Assembly: GCA_003864495.1 (NCBI GenBank)
Contig: ML133436.1
Coordinates: forward strand, 1,717,756-1,781,755
Origin: Nemopilema nomurai
Taxonomy: Eukaryota; Cnidaria; Scyphozoa; Rhizostomeae; Rhizostomatidae
Reading direction: 5' to 3'
DNA length: 64,000 nt
Part shown: positions 13,690 to 25,100 of the stretch, one piece after another
Layout of the letters: each line of letters begins with the position of its first letter
Position numbering within the stretch: position 1 is the first letter of the stretch
Program-made: the position numbers and the translations under genes
The notes under the pieces: generated by a model
Database searches by the model: none
What the model saw: only the letters and a program-made list of their open reading frames with translations
What the model was told of the DNA's origin: nothing

Positions 13690-14175
13690 GAATTATACCA
13701 ACAGAAGCCTTTATTTGTCACATAACACCAGTACTGAAGAGCCTTCATTGGTTACAAGCAGGACAGAGTACAAAATTCTCGTGTTAACCTTTAAGTGTGT
13801 AAAAGATCTAGCGCCGAACTATCTTAAAGAATTATTAAAATTACGCAAGGCGCTCGTTGGACTAGATCTGCTGGTGACGAACTATTATTAGATGTTGAAA
13901 GACCAAATTAGTTACATCTAGTGATCATGCTTTCACAAATGTTGCCCCTTCCCTCTGGAACAGACTTCCCTACTCAGTTCGAGCATGCAACACTTTAGAA
14001 ACTTTTGAAACTTTTTTGAAGATGCATTTATTTAGAAAGTATTTTATGGAATAAACTGTTTTAACTTAGATTTTAATGAAAACCGTTTATTATTATTTTT
14101 CAATTGTAATGCGCCTATAAGCCCTGTGGATATATGGCGCAATATAAGTGTTTTTATTATTATTATTTTTATTAT
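13690..14175 (+). mobile_element. CR1/L2-like LINE 3' end, truncated and decayed
   Basis: The translation shows the C-terminal signature of many CR1/L2/Rex-type non-LTR retrotransposons, split over frames: PVLKSLHWL, then TEYKILVLTFKCVKDLAPNY, then DELLLDVERP, then DHAFTNVAPSLWNRLP and TFLKMHLFRKYF followed by a stop. A short 3' region with CCCTGTGGATATATGGCGC follows, then a TTATTATT tail at about 14152-14175, as these elements usually have. The 5' part, including the catalytic reverse transcriptase core, is absent. Several frameshifts show it is dead. The exact 5' boundary is uncertain. Confidence 0.85.
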
Positions 14176-15906
14176 TTTAAATATATAACGATGGATACGC
14201 CAGGAGCCATCGCTGCCCCAAGATATCACAGGTGCTGAACACAAAGATGACATCCTTTTCTTGACATCTGTATCCTGGTATTGACCCCCTGACTTCCCAA
14301 TCGCAATTTTCTCAGTAAGAGGCTCATGCGTGCAGCCGAGATTACAATAGATGATCTGAGTTCTCCCTTGTTTGGAATTCGATTTGTATGATTTAGTCTA
14401 AATGACATTCCATGAAACAGAACACAGTAAAGAAATCTGTATATCAATAGGCAGAGTGTTATTTTGACGAAGCAAGCTAGTGGCTGTTTTGATAATTCCA
14501 AGCAATAATGGCTGAAATATTTCATTGCATTGAGGTAGTGAACAAAGAAGGCGATATGTTTGGAAAACAAGAGACTACTTTAAAGATATGAGTGTTCAAA
14601 ACTGTCTGCAGTTGAAAGCATTGTAATAAGTATGTTATTGTTGAAACCTCATATTTTCTTGCCATACTGTAAAGCATTCAGCAAGTGAAAAATTGTCATT
14701 ACAAAGCCATACAGGTTGATCTATAAAAGATGGCAATCTATAATAAGAACTGACCTCATCGAAAACTCAAGCCAGCACCGCTTGACTGCTATTGAATAGT
14801 GTCGAAGAGGGATGCGAAATAGAAATTCGACACCATTTTTGAAGTGAAAAGAGAATTATAAATAATTATTAAAATAACAATTAATGCTAATTGTCTTGAA
14901 TAATACGTCGGTTATATTGTGCCAATAATCTGGCGTGATGCTGCTCGGAGTTCGTTGCCACTATGAAGGTAGTCGGTGGTGTGCAATAGTTTTATCGGGA
15001 GCATCGGTCCTTCAGTAGAACGCATCTAAAACAAAGTCAAAGAATATATTCGATTTGGCAAGCAAAAACGTCTATTGAAGAACGGCGCATGACGGTCCAC
15101 GAAAAGAGGGATGCCTGCGACTTCCCAAGGCCTAAATGGTTAAAATCAGAGCCTGCTGAAAAGCAAATTGTTATAGTTTAAATTTGGTATGTTTTTGTTG
15201 AAAAGGAAGTTAACTGGAGACTGGGAGGGTGAGCCTTGGTGTATCTTTCCCTGTTGGTGTGAATATCATCAAATGTTCAATTTTCTCCACAAGTTGGGCA
15301 CTACATAGGCGCCAGGGCTTTCAGCTATAATCCGAACCTAAATACGAAAGAGTTTGTTAAAAAGACAATTGATATCAAATCTAACTTGGTTCAGGCATTA
15401 GAGTGCTGCTACAATATTTCTCTTTGGTTTCGAAGCACTAGGAGATCTGATCCTTGCAACAATAAAGAATCTTGATTAGTTCTTAAAACGTTCCTTCAAT
15501 TCAATTGAACTAGTTAAATCTAAAAGGAAATGAAACGTTACTCAAGCGCAAGGTGACAACATGGTTATAATATACAATTCTTATATAAACCTGTATACAG
15601 GGAGTCTTAAAAAGTTTAGGGCCCTCTGTAACTGAGAAATGTTACTGTGTGGTTGGGCATCACCCCACAAAGAGATCCTTTGCCAGGACAGTCCGTTCTC
15701 TAAACTCCTTCAATAAATGAAGCATTATATCCTGCAAGACTGCTTAACTGAAATGGCTATTTACGCTATTTCTTTCGTTTGGGAAGACTCGCATGAATCC
15801 CTTCAAACTTTCCTACGCTGAAAAACGTTGAGAAATTTTTGCGTGAAAATACATTCATAGCGATTGACTTTTGATAAAGATCAAGATAGGGTCAAAACTG
15901 CCAACC
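14176..15906. other. Intergenic, 3' of GPCR-2
   Basis: No gene or RNA is recognised. The right end should hold the GPCR-2 3' UTR. A minus-strand open frame at 14226-14570 has no domain I know. Confidence 0.55.
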
Positions 15907-18564
15907 TCATGCTTTCGAAGACTCTCCTAGTAGTGGCGACTCTGATTTGATTTTCATTCCTAAGACTTTGTTCCTTCTCAGCCCTTCAGTTCCGGACATG
16001 TGCGAAGTGAGTACCGGCGTGTGCTGCTCCTTGCCCTCGGCTTTGATGAGTGGCATTCCGTCCGGACCAAACTCTGCCTTAGGCGTTTGATGGAAGAGAA
16101 TCAGGCGCAACTTCGGCACGAAATACGTCAGAATGAAAACGAGACCGAACGTGACAATGAGGACGCTGGCAGCAACAACCACATTCGCGCCGTAGACAGC
16201 ATACAGGCAAGTGACGTAGAGATAGGAGACCAGGTAGAAGCAACAGGTGGAGATGCACACCCACTTTTGCTCGTTGAACTCGCCTTCCATCTTGGTGGAC
16301 TTGAAGGATGCTACGTTGAGGACGACGCTGACCAGCACGTTGTAGCCGAACGCAACCCAGAAGACGGCGTTCTTCACGTATGCGCATTGGGCGTACTTCA
16401 AATCCCACTGGTCGGTGTCTTGGTATTCGGTGCTCGTGGATGCCAGGTTGATGCCGATGGCCAAGATGATGGCTTGGATCGCAATGATGATGCCAGCAAT
16501 CACCAGATGCGGCATCGAGCCAAGAGAGCCGTTGGTCAGCTCCATGTTTTCGTCGTAAAACCGGTGCCTAACAGCGGCTGACTTTATGAAAAGAACGGCC
16601 AACGGGATGGTTAGGCCCAGGTTAAACATGATGACGTATGAAATGCACGTTGTCGAAGACGGTTCTAGTAGCAGCGGGACGGGGGTAAAGAAACACAGAC
16701 TGAGTCCGAAGAGCATAAACACCATCAGTTTGTAATCAGCCGCTTTGACGACATCACAGTCCCGGTTTTGGCTGAAGATTCCGAGGATGAAAAACGTGGC
16801 GCAAAGACCGGCGGTGATGAGGAAAATCATGAATTCCCCCATCGGGTCGAACCACCCGAAGGACGTCGTTTTGAACTTCACGCAAGCTGACTGCGTCGGG
16901 TTGTTAACAAACAGGGCACCGCACTTGGAACAAGAAGCGGAATTGTTTGTTTCACTGACTGATCCATTCTGGCACCTCTGACAAGTCCAGCAACACTTTG
17001 GTGCACTTTTGGGCAACATTCTTCTCCATCCCGCTAAACAATCAGGACTGCACTTGGAGACGAGGCCAGACTTGGTCCCATTTTTCCATCGAAGAACGTT
17101 GATATTCAGGTTAAGTCTTTTTGCAGGAACTCTGTTATTGTCGTACTCGCCAGATCGGATAAGCTCGATTTTGTTGGACGCAAAGTTCACTTGTGCATTG
17201 TAGATGACTGAAACGATATCAAGAGTGACCCCATTGCTGGCAAAGCGGATCGGATTCTGCGTCATAGGTGACAGGAACTCCAGAGTCTTGATTGCTTCCA
17301 TCAGCGTGATGCGACCCCCTTCATCTAGCATCTTGTTGATTCCTTCTTCGAAAATGTAAACAGCATCCATAATGTACGCGATTTTGCTACCATATTTCGC
17401 AAGTTTTCCGACAAACTGTTGATGCAGTTTATTGCATTTGTCTAAAACCGCAGCCGATGTGTTTGAGGTCAGGGTAAGGCAATTCTTTTCCCCTGTTGTT
17501 TTGATAAAGGCAGATTTAAGCAGAGGTTTGTCTTCGTACGGGAGTCGCAGCCGGTCTAAGTGTAGTTGATATCCAGAAGGCTTTTGTGGCTTGTTCGTCA
17601 AGGCAATCATCCCTTCGACTTCACTGACAAGGGGACTAAGTTCAGACACCATTTTGTCCCAAGGTACGGTAGTGAACCAAATGATATCTGTCAAATTTTG
17701 CTGTTGCGCTTCGTGGAAAACCCGCAAAGAATCCCCTTGATTTAAATGAAGCAGGACTGCTTTTGCTAATGGGTTTCTCTTAATTTTTGAAACAATTTCC
17801 ATGACGCTGCCCTTTGACTTCAAAATCAAAACTTCTGAGTGACAGAATTTTTCGTTGCCAGGAAAGGCTTTCTGGACGACTTCAACACCGCTTGCTCCCC
17901 GTTTATCGTCAGAAGTTACAAACATAAAATACTCGATCTTCATTTTCACCATCACATCGACAGCTGCTTTCACTTTGTAGATATCACCGGGATAGGCAGA
18001 CAAAAGGTGATCAAAAGTCTTCGTCTTTGCGTCTCTCGTAGGAACCAACTTGATATTATCAGACGTATAACTAATATGCGGAAGACCTTCAAGACTTAGA
18101 AGCTGAACAGCTTGATACTCTAAACTATTGAATCGTCCCACTACGAAGGAGACAGGTTTGGGTCCGGGCTTTCCCTTTCTTTGCTCGCGTACTTTAAGAT
18201 TGAAAGCGTATCCTATATCCATCGCCCCTTGTTTTGAATTGCATGTATCTTTCAAATCGAAGCCAAAAACTCGCGGTGATGGTCCACTTGCAAGGGAAGA
18301 TCGTTTGTTGATCGTTTGCACGGCCAGTGCAAATGCTTCGGCGGTCGCCACACCTTCCATGTTTAATTCGCCACATTTTGTGCTATTGACGCCGGCGTTG
18401 TGAATTGGCAGCATCGCGCCGATAATGTATTCCCCCTCCAGTCTCTCCTCGTAATACGCCAGTGCAATGCAAAATGCATCCACGAGAAGCCAAAGGCACA
18501 GCATCCTGAATCTCTGTTGTCCACGCCTAGCTCCTCGACTGCAGGATGTGGCAGCAAAAGCCAC
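15907..18564 (-). CDS. Class C GPCR, mGluR-like, intronless (GPCR-2)
   Basis: This is an uninterrupted 885-codon frame from ATG at 18564 to a stop at 15907. It has an N-terminal hydrophobic signal (CLWLLVDAFCIALA), a Venus-flytrap domain at about residues 35-500, an NCD3G cysteine-rich domain at about 505-560 (CSPDCLAGW, CCWTCQRCQNGS, CSKCGALF), seven membrane segments from about 573 to 815 (first GEFMIFLITAG, last TYFVPKLRLILF) and a roughly 70-residue tail. It shares layout and many motifs with GPCR-1 (GRF/GEF, SYTSDN/SYAADN, QDTDQWDLKY/DDTDDWDVKY, CCFYL), so the two are tandem paralogs. It is intronless, unlike typical vertebrate mGluR genes. The canonical glutamate contacts look replaced, so I would not call it a glutamate receptor. 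Confidence 0.93.
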   Translation of the reverse strand: MAFAATSCSRGARRGQQRFRMLCLWLLVDAFCIALAYYEERLEGEYIIGAMLPIHNAGVNSTKCGELNMEGVATAEAFALAVQTINKRSSLASGPSPRVFGFDLKDTCNSKQGAMDIGYAFNLKVREQRKGKPGPKPVSFVVGRFNSLEYQAVQLLSLEGLPHISYTSDNIKLVPTRDAKTKTFDHLLSAYPGDIYKVKAAVDVMVKMKIEYFMFVTSDDKRGASGVEVVQKAFPGNEKFCHSEVLILKSKGSVMEIVSKIKRNPLAKAVLLHLNQGDSLRVFHEAQQQNLTDIIWFTTVPWDKMVSELSPLVSEVEGMIALTNKPQKPSGYQLHLDRLRLPYEDKPLLKSAFIKTTGEKNCLTLTSNTSAAVLDKCNKLHQQFVGKLAKYGSKIAYIMDAVYIFEEGINKMLDEGGRITLMEAIKTLEFLSPMTQNPIRFASNGVTLDIVSVIYNAQVNFASNKIELIRSGEYDNNRVPAKRLNLNINVLRWKNGTKSGLVSKCSPDCLAGWRRMLPKSAPKCCWTCQRCQNGSVSETNNSASCSKCGALFVNNPTQSACVKFKTTSFGWFDPMGEFMIFLITAGLCATFFILGIFSQNRDCDVVKAADYKLMVFMLFGLSLCFFTPVPLLLEPSSTTCISYVIMFNLGLTIPLAVLFIKSAAVRHRFYDENMELTNGSLGSMPHLVIAGIIIAIQAIILAIGINLASTSTEYQDTDQWDLKYAQCAYVKNAVFWVAFGYNVLVSVVLNVASFKSTKMEGEFNEQKWVCISTCCFYLVSYLYVTCLYAVYGANVVVAASVLIVTFGLVFILTYFVPKLRLILFHQTPKAEFGPDGMPLIKAEGKEQHTPVLTSHMSGTEGLRRNKVLGMKIKSESPLLGESSKA

Positions 18565-18836
18565 GACCTTGTACTCTACGTCTTGAAGATCTCAAAAGTT
18601 TGTTGGTTTTCTGCTGAACAAGAAGCTGTAGGCTGAAGACCAAAAACACACAACAGACGCACTATAACAAGGCAGCTTTGAAGTGATCCCAAGTTAGGAT
18701 TAGTTATGCTTCGTTAAGCAAGAGTTCTTGACACAGAAGGGGAAATCTCAACCGTTCCTCGGGAACACACACCTGGCACGTCTGGAGCCAAAGCCAGCTG
18801 CTCATCTTTTCTATAAACTTTAACTTGCAAACCCAG

Positions 18837-18846
18837 CTTATATAAG
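18837..18846 (-). promoter_or_regulatory. TATA-like palindrome upstream of GPCR-2
   Basis: CTTATATAAG lies about 270 bases upstream of the GPCR-2 start codon. It reads the same on both strands, so orientation is not proven. It would imply a 5' leader of roughly 240 bases. The support is position and motif only. Confidence 0.25.
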
Positions 18847-20266
18847 AAGCCATCACAGAGATTTGCTAATGAAAATACTTCTTCTTTCATCCGAGAATGG
18901 ATGTTTTTTGATATTGATATGTGTCTGCTAGACTGCAGTACTTACAGTGTGGTGGCATTGTTTCCAAGCTAATGGCGGCACGCTGCGTTTGACATTATAT
19001 TTCAAAATTCTTTCATTGCTAATTAATCATCTGTTTCGCTTCATTTTCATTGTTTGATTGCGATTCCCAGTGTTTGTTCAATCTTTAATCCTATCTTATC
19101 TAGACCTGATACAAATTCTCCCTCACACTTTGTTTTGCAAAGCATTATATTGGATTTATGCATAGTTTATTAAAATATCCACAAACTGCATTGTCAATAA
19201 TTTTGCTTCGTTCCATCGTAATTTTGCCCGGCCTGAAGTCGGTTCATTATTATTTGGCATATCTTGCTCTTTACTCCACATCTTAATACCCCATAGTTTT
19301 GCTAATTCGTTCTTTTTTACGAGGGAGACATACATATTCGCAGCTTCGGCTAAACTGTGCTTTTCAGAACACCAACCGTTGCAAACTAAATGTTCTGTGG
19401 GGAAAAATATGTAAGTGATATACCTCTGTAAATGGATGAAGTAATCGTCTTTTAATTTGTATTAAAAGCACTTAAGTGTATCAAAAAAGTGCCATGCTTT
19501 TCCCCCTTTTTATTATCAAAAAAGATTAACCTATTGACATTTCGAAGATTTGCCTTTTTATTGGTGCTTTACAGGAAGCTAAAAGTTGACGCTTAAAAAT
19601 AGAGATATTTTATAAACTGAAATAATGAGAGTCACTATTTAGAGCCTGATGTTTTCGAAATCACAAGAAAAGCATTTTCGTACTCATACAATTCTGTATC
19701 CCAATTCTTTGAACAGCTAAACTTTAAAGCAAGCACTTATTCCAAAATCCTATGCAGCATAATTTGAGAACATACACTAAGTGATGGATGCAATTATTCT
19801 AGTTCTTATCTCATTTGTTGGAAAAACATTTTAAAGTATTGCACCTGCCCAACGAAGCCTGGAATCTAAATCTTCCATCCAGCCAGCAGCCGATTGCTTA
19901 AAAGCTTTCCGAGATTTGGGTCGTGTAATTTCAAATTCCAGTTTCAAATGTCTACTCGTCTGAATGCATTAATCTTGCAAATGCATGTTCACAGGAACGC
20001 TAGAATTGCAAGGCAGGTGGCTTACAAAAAGCTTGCAAGAGATGCTTTTATGAAAGAGATTTCTAATTTTCTTCAATTTGATAGGCTCATTCGACATCAT
20101 AAAACTATGGTAATTACATTCGATAGCATGATTTGGCTATTGTGTGATTGAAATGTTAAATTTTTGAGCCACATATCAAAATTGATCTTTATTGTTTCTT
20201 TTCACTGTCCACTATTAGAACTTTGCTGCAAACTAAATAACAAGACTGTAAATCTCGGAGGCATTA

Positions 20267-20279
20267 GGGGGGGGGGGGG
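20267..20279. repeat. Poly-G run (13 G)
   Basis: This is an uninterrupted run of 13 G. On the minus strand it reads as a poly-C run near GGATCC, loosely like the flank of the C run at 2490. Confidence 0.9.
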
Positions 20280-21928
20280 AGATGGATCCTCCCCCAAGAT
20301 AAATTTGGAGCAAAGTGATTTTGCGTTAAAATTTGTGTCATTTTCTTTCGAAGAAATGGGATTTATGCCTGGGCTAGCACTAAAACTTTTTTTCATGATA
20401 TAGGCACTTTGTATCGTTCTAATTCTGAAAACATTTTCGGCATTCTCTAAAGATTGTCATCATGATGACCTTGAAATCAAGATCTCATTTGTAGAAATGG
20501 ACTTGAGGATCTCAAAACTATTTACGAGGTTCAAAAATTGATGCCTCGGGCAACCAAGGCACTGCAAGTCATTCTTGTCAGCTCTGCTACGAACCCTGGC
20601 AGTGAGAGATCATTTTAGGAAATGAAACTCTTGATAACTGAGAGCTTTATGTGGAAACGGTCGATTAGATAGCTCTACGACTCTGCTCCATAATATATTC
20701 AGTCTAACTGCCTTCACCATTACTTAGAAGTTCTTCTGTCTCCCAAAACGTTCCTTTCGAGATTACATCTAACATTATGCATTTTCAAATTAACACGGGC
20801 AGTGTTTTATCAGTTATCCTACGCTCTTCTTATCATTGAAGTAGAGACAGACGCTAAATATAAGCTGCTATCATACAACTCCAAACACTTTTGTTATACA
20901 TGTGATAATATATACCCGCAATGTCTCCACAGCTTTTATTGAAACTGCATAAACATCCTCACACACCAAATCCAAAGCTTTTTTTCAAGGCACATTACGT
21001 TGAGCTTTTTCAATGATTGTTAGTTTAAGAGGTTCGCCGGAAAACCATATTGACGGAAATTTTCAAAGGGACGATACAATGCTTTTTGACAACAATTTTT
21101 CAAGCAAAGTAGCATAGACCGGTGATTAATCAGACGTGTTTTGAGAAAATCAGAACTTGTGGATCGGATCAGAAGTTTCTAACTTGTAAGAGAGAGATTC
21201 AGAGGAGCATTAAAAACAAATAAGCTCATTCCAAAATTTTGATACATGTCAAAATAAGTTTTGGCTTTCAAGGGATCTCAAGCCTAAATTTTAGTGCTAA
21301 TGATGGTACATGCAAGTTATTTCTAATGAAAAGGAGAGCTACTTATAGAGGCTGTTAAGTTGTAGCAGAAGGGTTGTTCTTCTTAAAGAGAAAAATGATC
21401 AGCTGGTAAAAAACAAAGTTGTAGTCTGCATCGACGATACTTTAGAAGGCAAAAAACTTTATGCATCCTTTAAGGTACAACCCTTTAAGATCCAATTGAA
21501 AAAGATCGCGCAAAAAAGCTGAAATTTAATTACACCGGTATTCCAAAGCTTTTCAGTTGAATAGTTGAGTTGTGATTCTAAACAAAAGTAGAAATTAATT
21601 TTCGAAATAACACAGGCCTGTATTAATTGTTCCGATATTGACAATACATCTTCTCTTAATTGGTATTTACAGATGTTTTTTAGGTTTACTTCCTACTCTT
21701 TGGAAAATCGAACTAAGGAGAGCTGTTTTAGTCGCTGGAAAGTTTTGCACTTCTGCAGAATCTATTGTGTCCTGTGTCAGACGAAAAGCTTGTTTTGAAA
21801 ATGGAAATGAGGCGGGCATCGGGAGAGAGGCATTACGCTAATGGCCCAGCCCAACCTGGAACAGAAACGCAAAAAGCACATCACCCAGAGAGATCGGAGG
21901 TGAAAAGTCACAGAGGTGTGTTTTAAAC

Positions 21929-22164
21929 ATGGGGATCAGCTCAAGTACAGAAGAAGTAATAGAAGAAAGTCCATTAAACTATGACTTCTTCAAATTCTTG
22001 GATCAGCAAGTTTACTCCGAAGGAAAATATTTGTTGTTCTTATTTGAAAACAAAATTCATAGTGGCGGAAACTTTGAAGTCGTGCTTTATAATGCAAGTT
22101 TTGCAAGCAACTGTTTTCATCTGGTAGCGTTTAACGATATCGAGGAAGCACGAGAAAGTATGAA
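21929..22164 (+). CDS. PLA2G6: iPLA2 exon 1: N terminus
   Basis: This exon encodes residues 1-78 and part of 79, ending at a GTGAGT donor in phase 2. It contains [11 protein letters not shown] and [10 protein letters not shown], matching the pre-ankyrin domain of human iPLA2 (EGQLILFQN, WDCVLVNPR). It starts MGISSSTEE, with Gly2 and Ser6 as in N-myristoylation consensus sequences. Confidence 0.85.
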
Positions 22165-25100
22165 GTGAGTATGATTTGAAAATTTACTAATGATGATAAC
22201 ACATCCCTTAATTGATTGCATCAGGAATCGTGATGGAGTTGGCGACATGTTCATAACAAGCGCCAGACTCAAGAAGAAGAATTATGAAAACAGCGCGTGT
22301 TTGTTTTTTGATTGAGCGAAAAGCCCTTCCAATCCATGTTTTTGGTTTGACTTAAAATGATAATCTAATGGGAAAATTTTCAAACTGCCAGACAACATAT
22401 GTTGGAGCCATAAGGAGATTTCGGCACCAGCTGCAAATTTTATTCAGCACCTAGTTATCTCCAGATTGTAAGATTAATCAGTTTTCATTTTCAAAATAAA
22501 ATGTAGTACAACATCTATGCAGTGTTATTGTCCTAATTCACAAGGAAAATTAACTGAAAGCCAAATATAGCTTTAGGGGGAGTGGCACGGTATGGTATTG
22601 GCTAGACAATCAAGCAAAAAGGGCAGTCCAAACAGTATTGTTAAAAAACCGGTGAAAACACAGCATTAGCTGGAGACATATGAACAATTCAGTTCTATTT
22701 TAAGAGTTGTGCCACATTCAAAAATGTTTGCATATGATCATGGCAAGGGAGGTAACAGCTTAAGGATAGGGGCAAAGCAATAATGAATAAAAAAAGTTGA
22801 GTTTTTTTACTAAGGCAGAAAGGGAAGTTGCACTTTCAATCCCTTCAAAATTAAATAAACTTGCATTCATTCTTCAGAAAGTCCATCTGCAGCAGTCATT
22901 GCAAGCTAAATCATGACCCAGATAACCTTATGGTTAGAGCTTTTATGGCCAAACAAAAGTTATAGGCATGGGATTGTTGTGATGGCAAGCTGTGGCAAAG
23001 CCTTTTTGAAAGAGAACAAGCTGTTTGGCTGTGGTTGTAATTTATTGAAGAGATGAAAACAAGAAAAACCCAAAGACTAGATATTTTGCAGGCCTTCCTG
23101 GGAATAAATTAGCACACGTGTGGCATTTCGCACTCCTAGATTGTGGTAGGAGTGCGATGGAGTGCTATTGGTACTTTTTCTTATTACTACAGATTTTCTG
23201 TTGCATACTATATAGAGCCATAAAAAATTGAATGTTTCTTATTGATTTTCATTTACCGGTGGTTTTTTAAAATTTTGAGCCTTCTACCGTTTAGTTTTTT
23301 GTAAAGCGGTTTCTCATAATAAGAGGAGAAAATGTAACAAAGTTTTGATTGTTCTTACAACACACAATCAACCATTAAAAATAGTGTTTTAAAAACATGT
23401 GCGTGTCAATGCCGATCTGTGATAAAAACGTGGCGGAGCATCTGATTGGAAATTGCTTCAAAGTAGTCAAATAAAAATGTTTTCTGTTGTCTTTTCAAAA
23501 AATTAGAATGAACAGGAACTTGCTGCACTTCTGCGCACTTCATGTTTACAATGCTGAAATTTTGAACTTCCAAAACGTTGTGTAAAACTAGTCCCCATGT
23601 TATGGTCGTTTGGTCCGTGTTTTATTGTAAGCAATAATTGTCACAACGGTCCTCCAAAATGACGTGCTGGCACCGCATAATGTTTAACTCGAACAAAGTA
23701 AACATCAAAGCGTTACTGCCACCTTGTTAGTTCCCTGCGCTAATCAACATTTGCTTGCCACACCTCTGCCAACGATTCTGAGCCAATTTTTTTAGCTCAA
23801 TGCATGCAGCCTTTCTATGGTTGCAGGTAAATGGAAACCAGGTTTAAAAAACAAATGAATAATTACAAAACAGGCGTGCGATTAAACACACTTCTCAGTG
23901 TGGGGAGGGGTGTACCAAGGTGTGCGAGTGCGATCGCACGCCTTTCCCAGGAAGGCCTGTTTTGAATGTGTGATAAAAAATTGAATTTGATACACAAAGT
24001 TGTAGTTGCTCATATTTGAAGACGTATTCTGTCTCCAATTACCCCAATTGGATAGATTGCTTTAAATAAAAAAGAGTCCCTTTTGAATAGATATCTTCAC
24101 TTGCCACCATTGTATTTGGTAGCTTTTTAAAACACTGGTGCATTATCTTTAGGCCTTGATGTTGCTGGATTGGCAGTAACACTTTGAAATTAAATTGCTT
24201 TATTAAGAGCTGCAAGATGCAATTAGGATTTTAATAATGGAAACCCATCTCATGATGAAATGTTAATCAATGGGATGTGTTAGTCTTGGTGTAGAACTTG
24301 AAAGTCAACTTGAAACAACCATTTGAATTAAATGTCACACAGTTCCTCTAAACGAATGAGGCAATTGCAATTGGCAATAGGAACTTATTTTTGTATCTAC
24401 AGAGAAACTTAAATTTTTATAAAAATTGAAAAAGGAAATTGGTTTTTATACAGCTGTTTCATATTTCTATACAGAAGCAATTTTTCAATAAAGTTCTGTC
24501 ATTCACTCCAACAACATTACATCAATGTTTTGGAAATAAAAATCTGGTTATTAATAGCCTTTGAACAAATTCTTTTCAAAACACATTCATTGCAGAAATT
24601 TTGTCTCAAATTGCCTGCAGTCTAAGATCTGCTGGGAAGCTCAAATGATTTCCAGCAATACGCTTTATATCAGTAGTCTGAAACTAGGTTTTCTCAGATC
24701 TACTAGGTTTGTCCAATCAATAGGTTTATGCACAGATTGTTGCCCCTCCTTTACACAAGGTTACTGCTTCTGGATCTTTGTCATCAGAATAAGATATTCT
24801 GTGTTAGAGAAATAATGCCAGAAATGTCTAAAAGGGATTAAGTTTCACTTTTTACAGAAACATAGGGTTATTTTTGTTCACCCTTTGAAAAGTTGGCAAC
24901 ACATTTTAACTGTCTTATTAAGTTAGGCGCACATTGGTTGGCTTCATTTCAATGAAGGGAACGTCTGACGTGTCATTTATTTTTCATTGGGAGAGTAGCT
25001 TCTCTATTCTGTCAATATTTGATATTTGTTGTGGCAAGGGGAATCACCGTTTTCAAAACAAGCTGTTGTAGTTGTTGTTTGTTTATTTCTTAACGAGGGC

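Larger units (their letters stand above)
18565..21928. other. Intergenic between divergent GPCR-2 and iPLA2 genes
   Basis: The two flanking genes are transcribed away from each other, so both promoters should lie in this 3.4-kb stretch. I see no gene. A 13-base G run is at 20267-20279. Confidence 0.6.

Noticed and set aside
16000..16581. 193-codon plus-strand frame (and 187 codons at 8199-8762)
   Set aside because: Both lie antisense to the membrane region of the receptors, where codon bias leaves the opposite strand open. The minus-strand proteins have clear domains.
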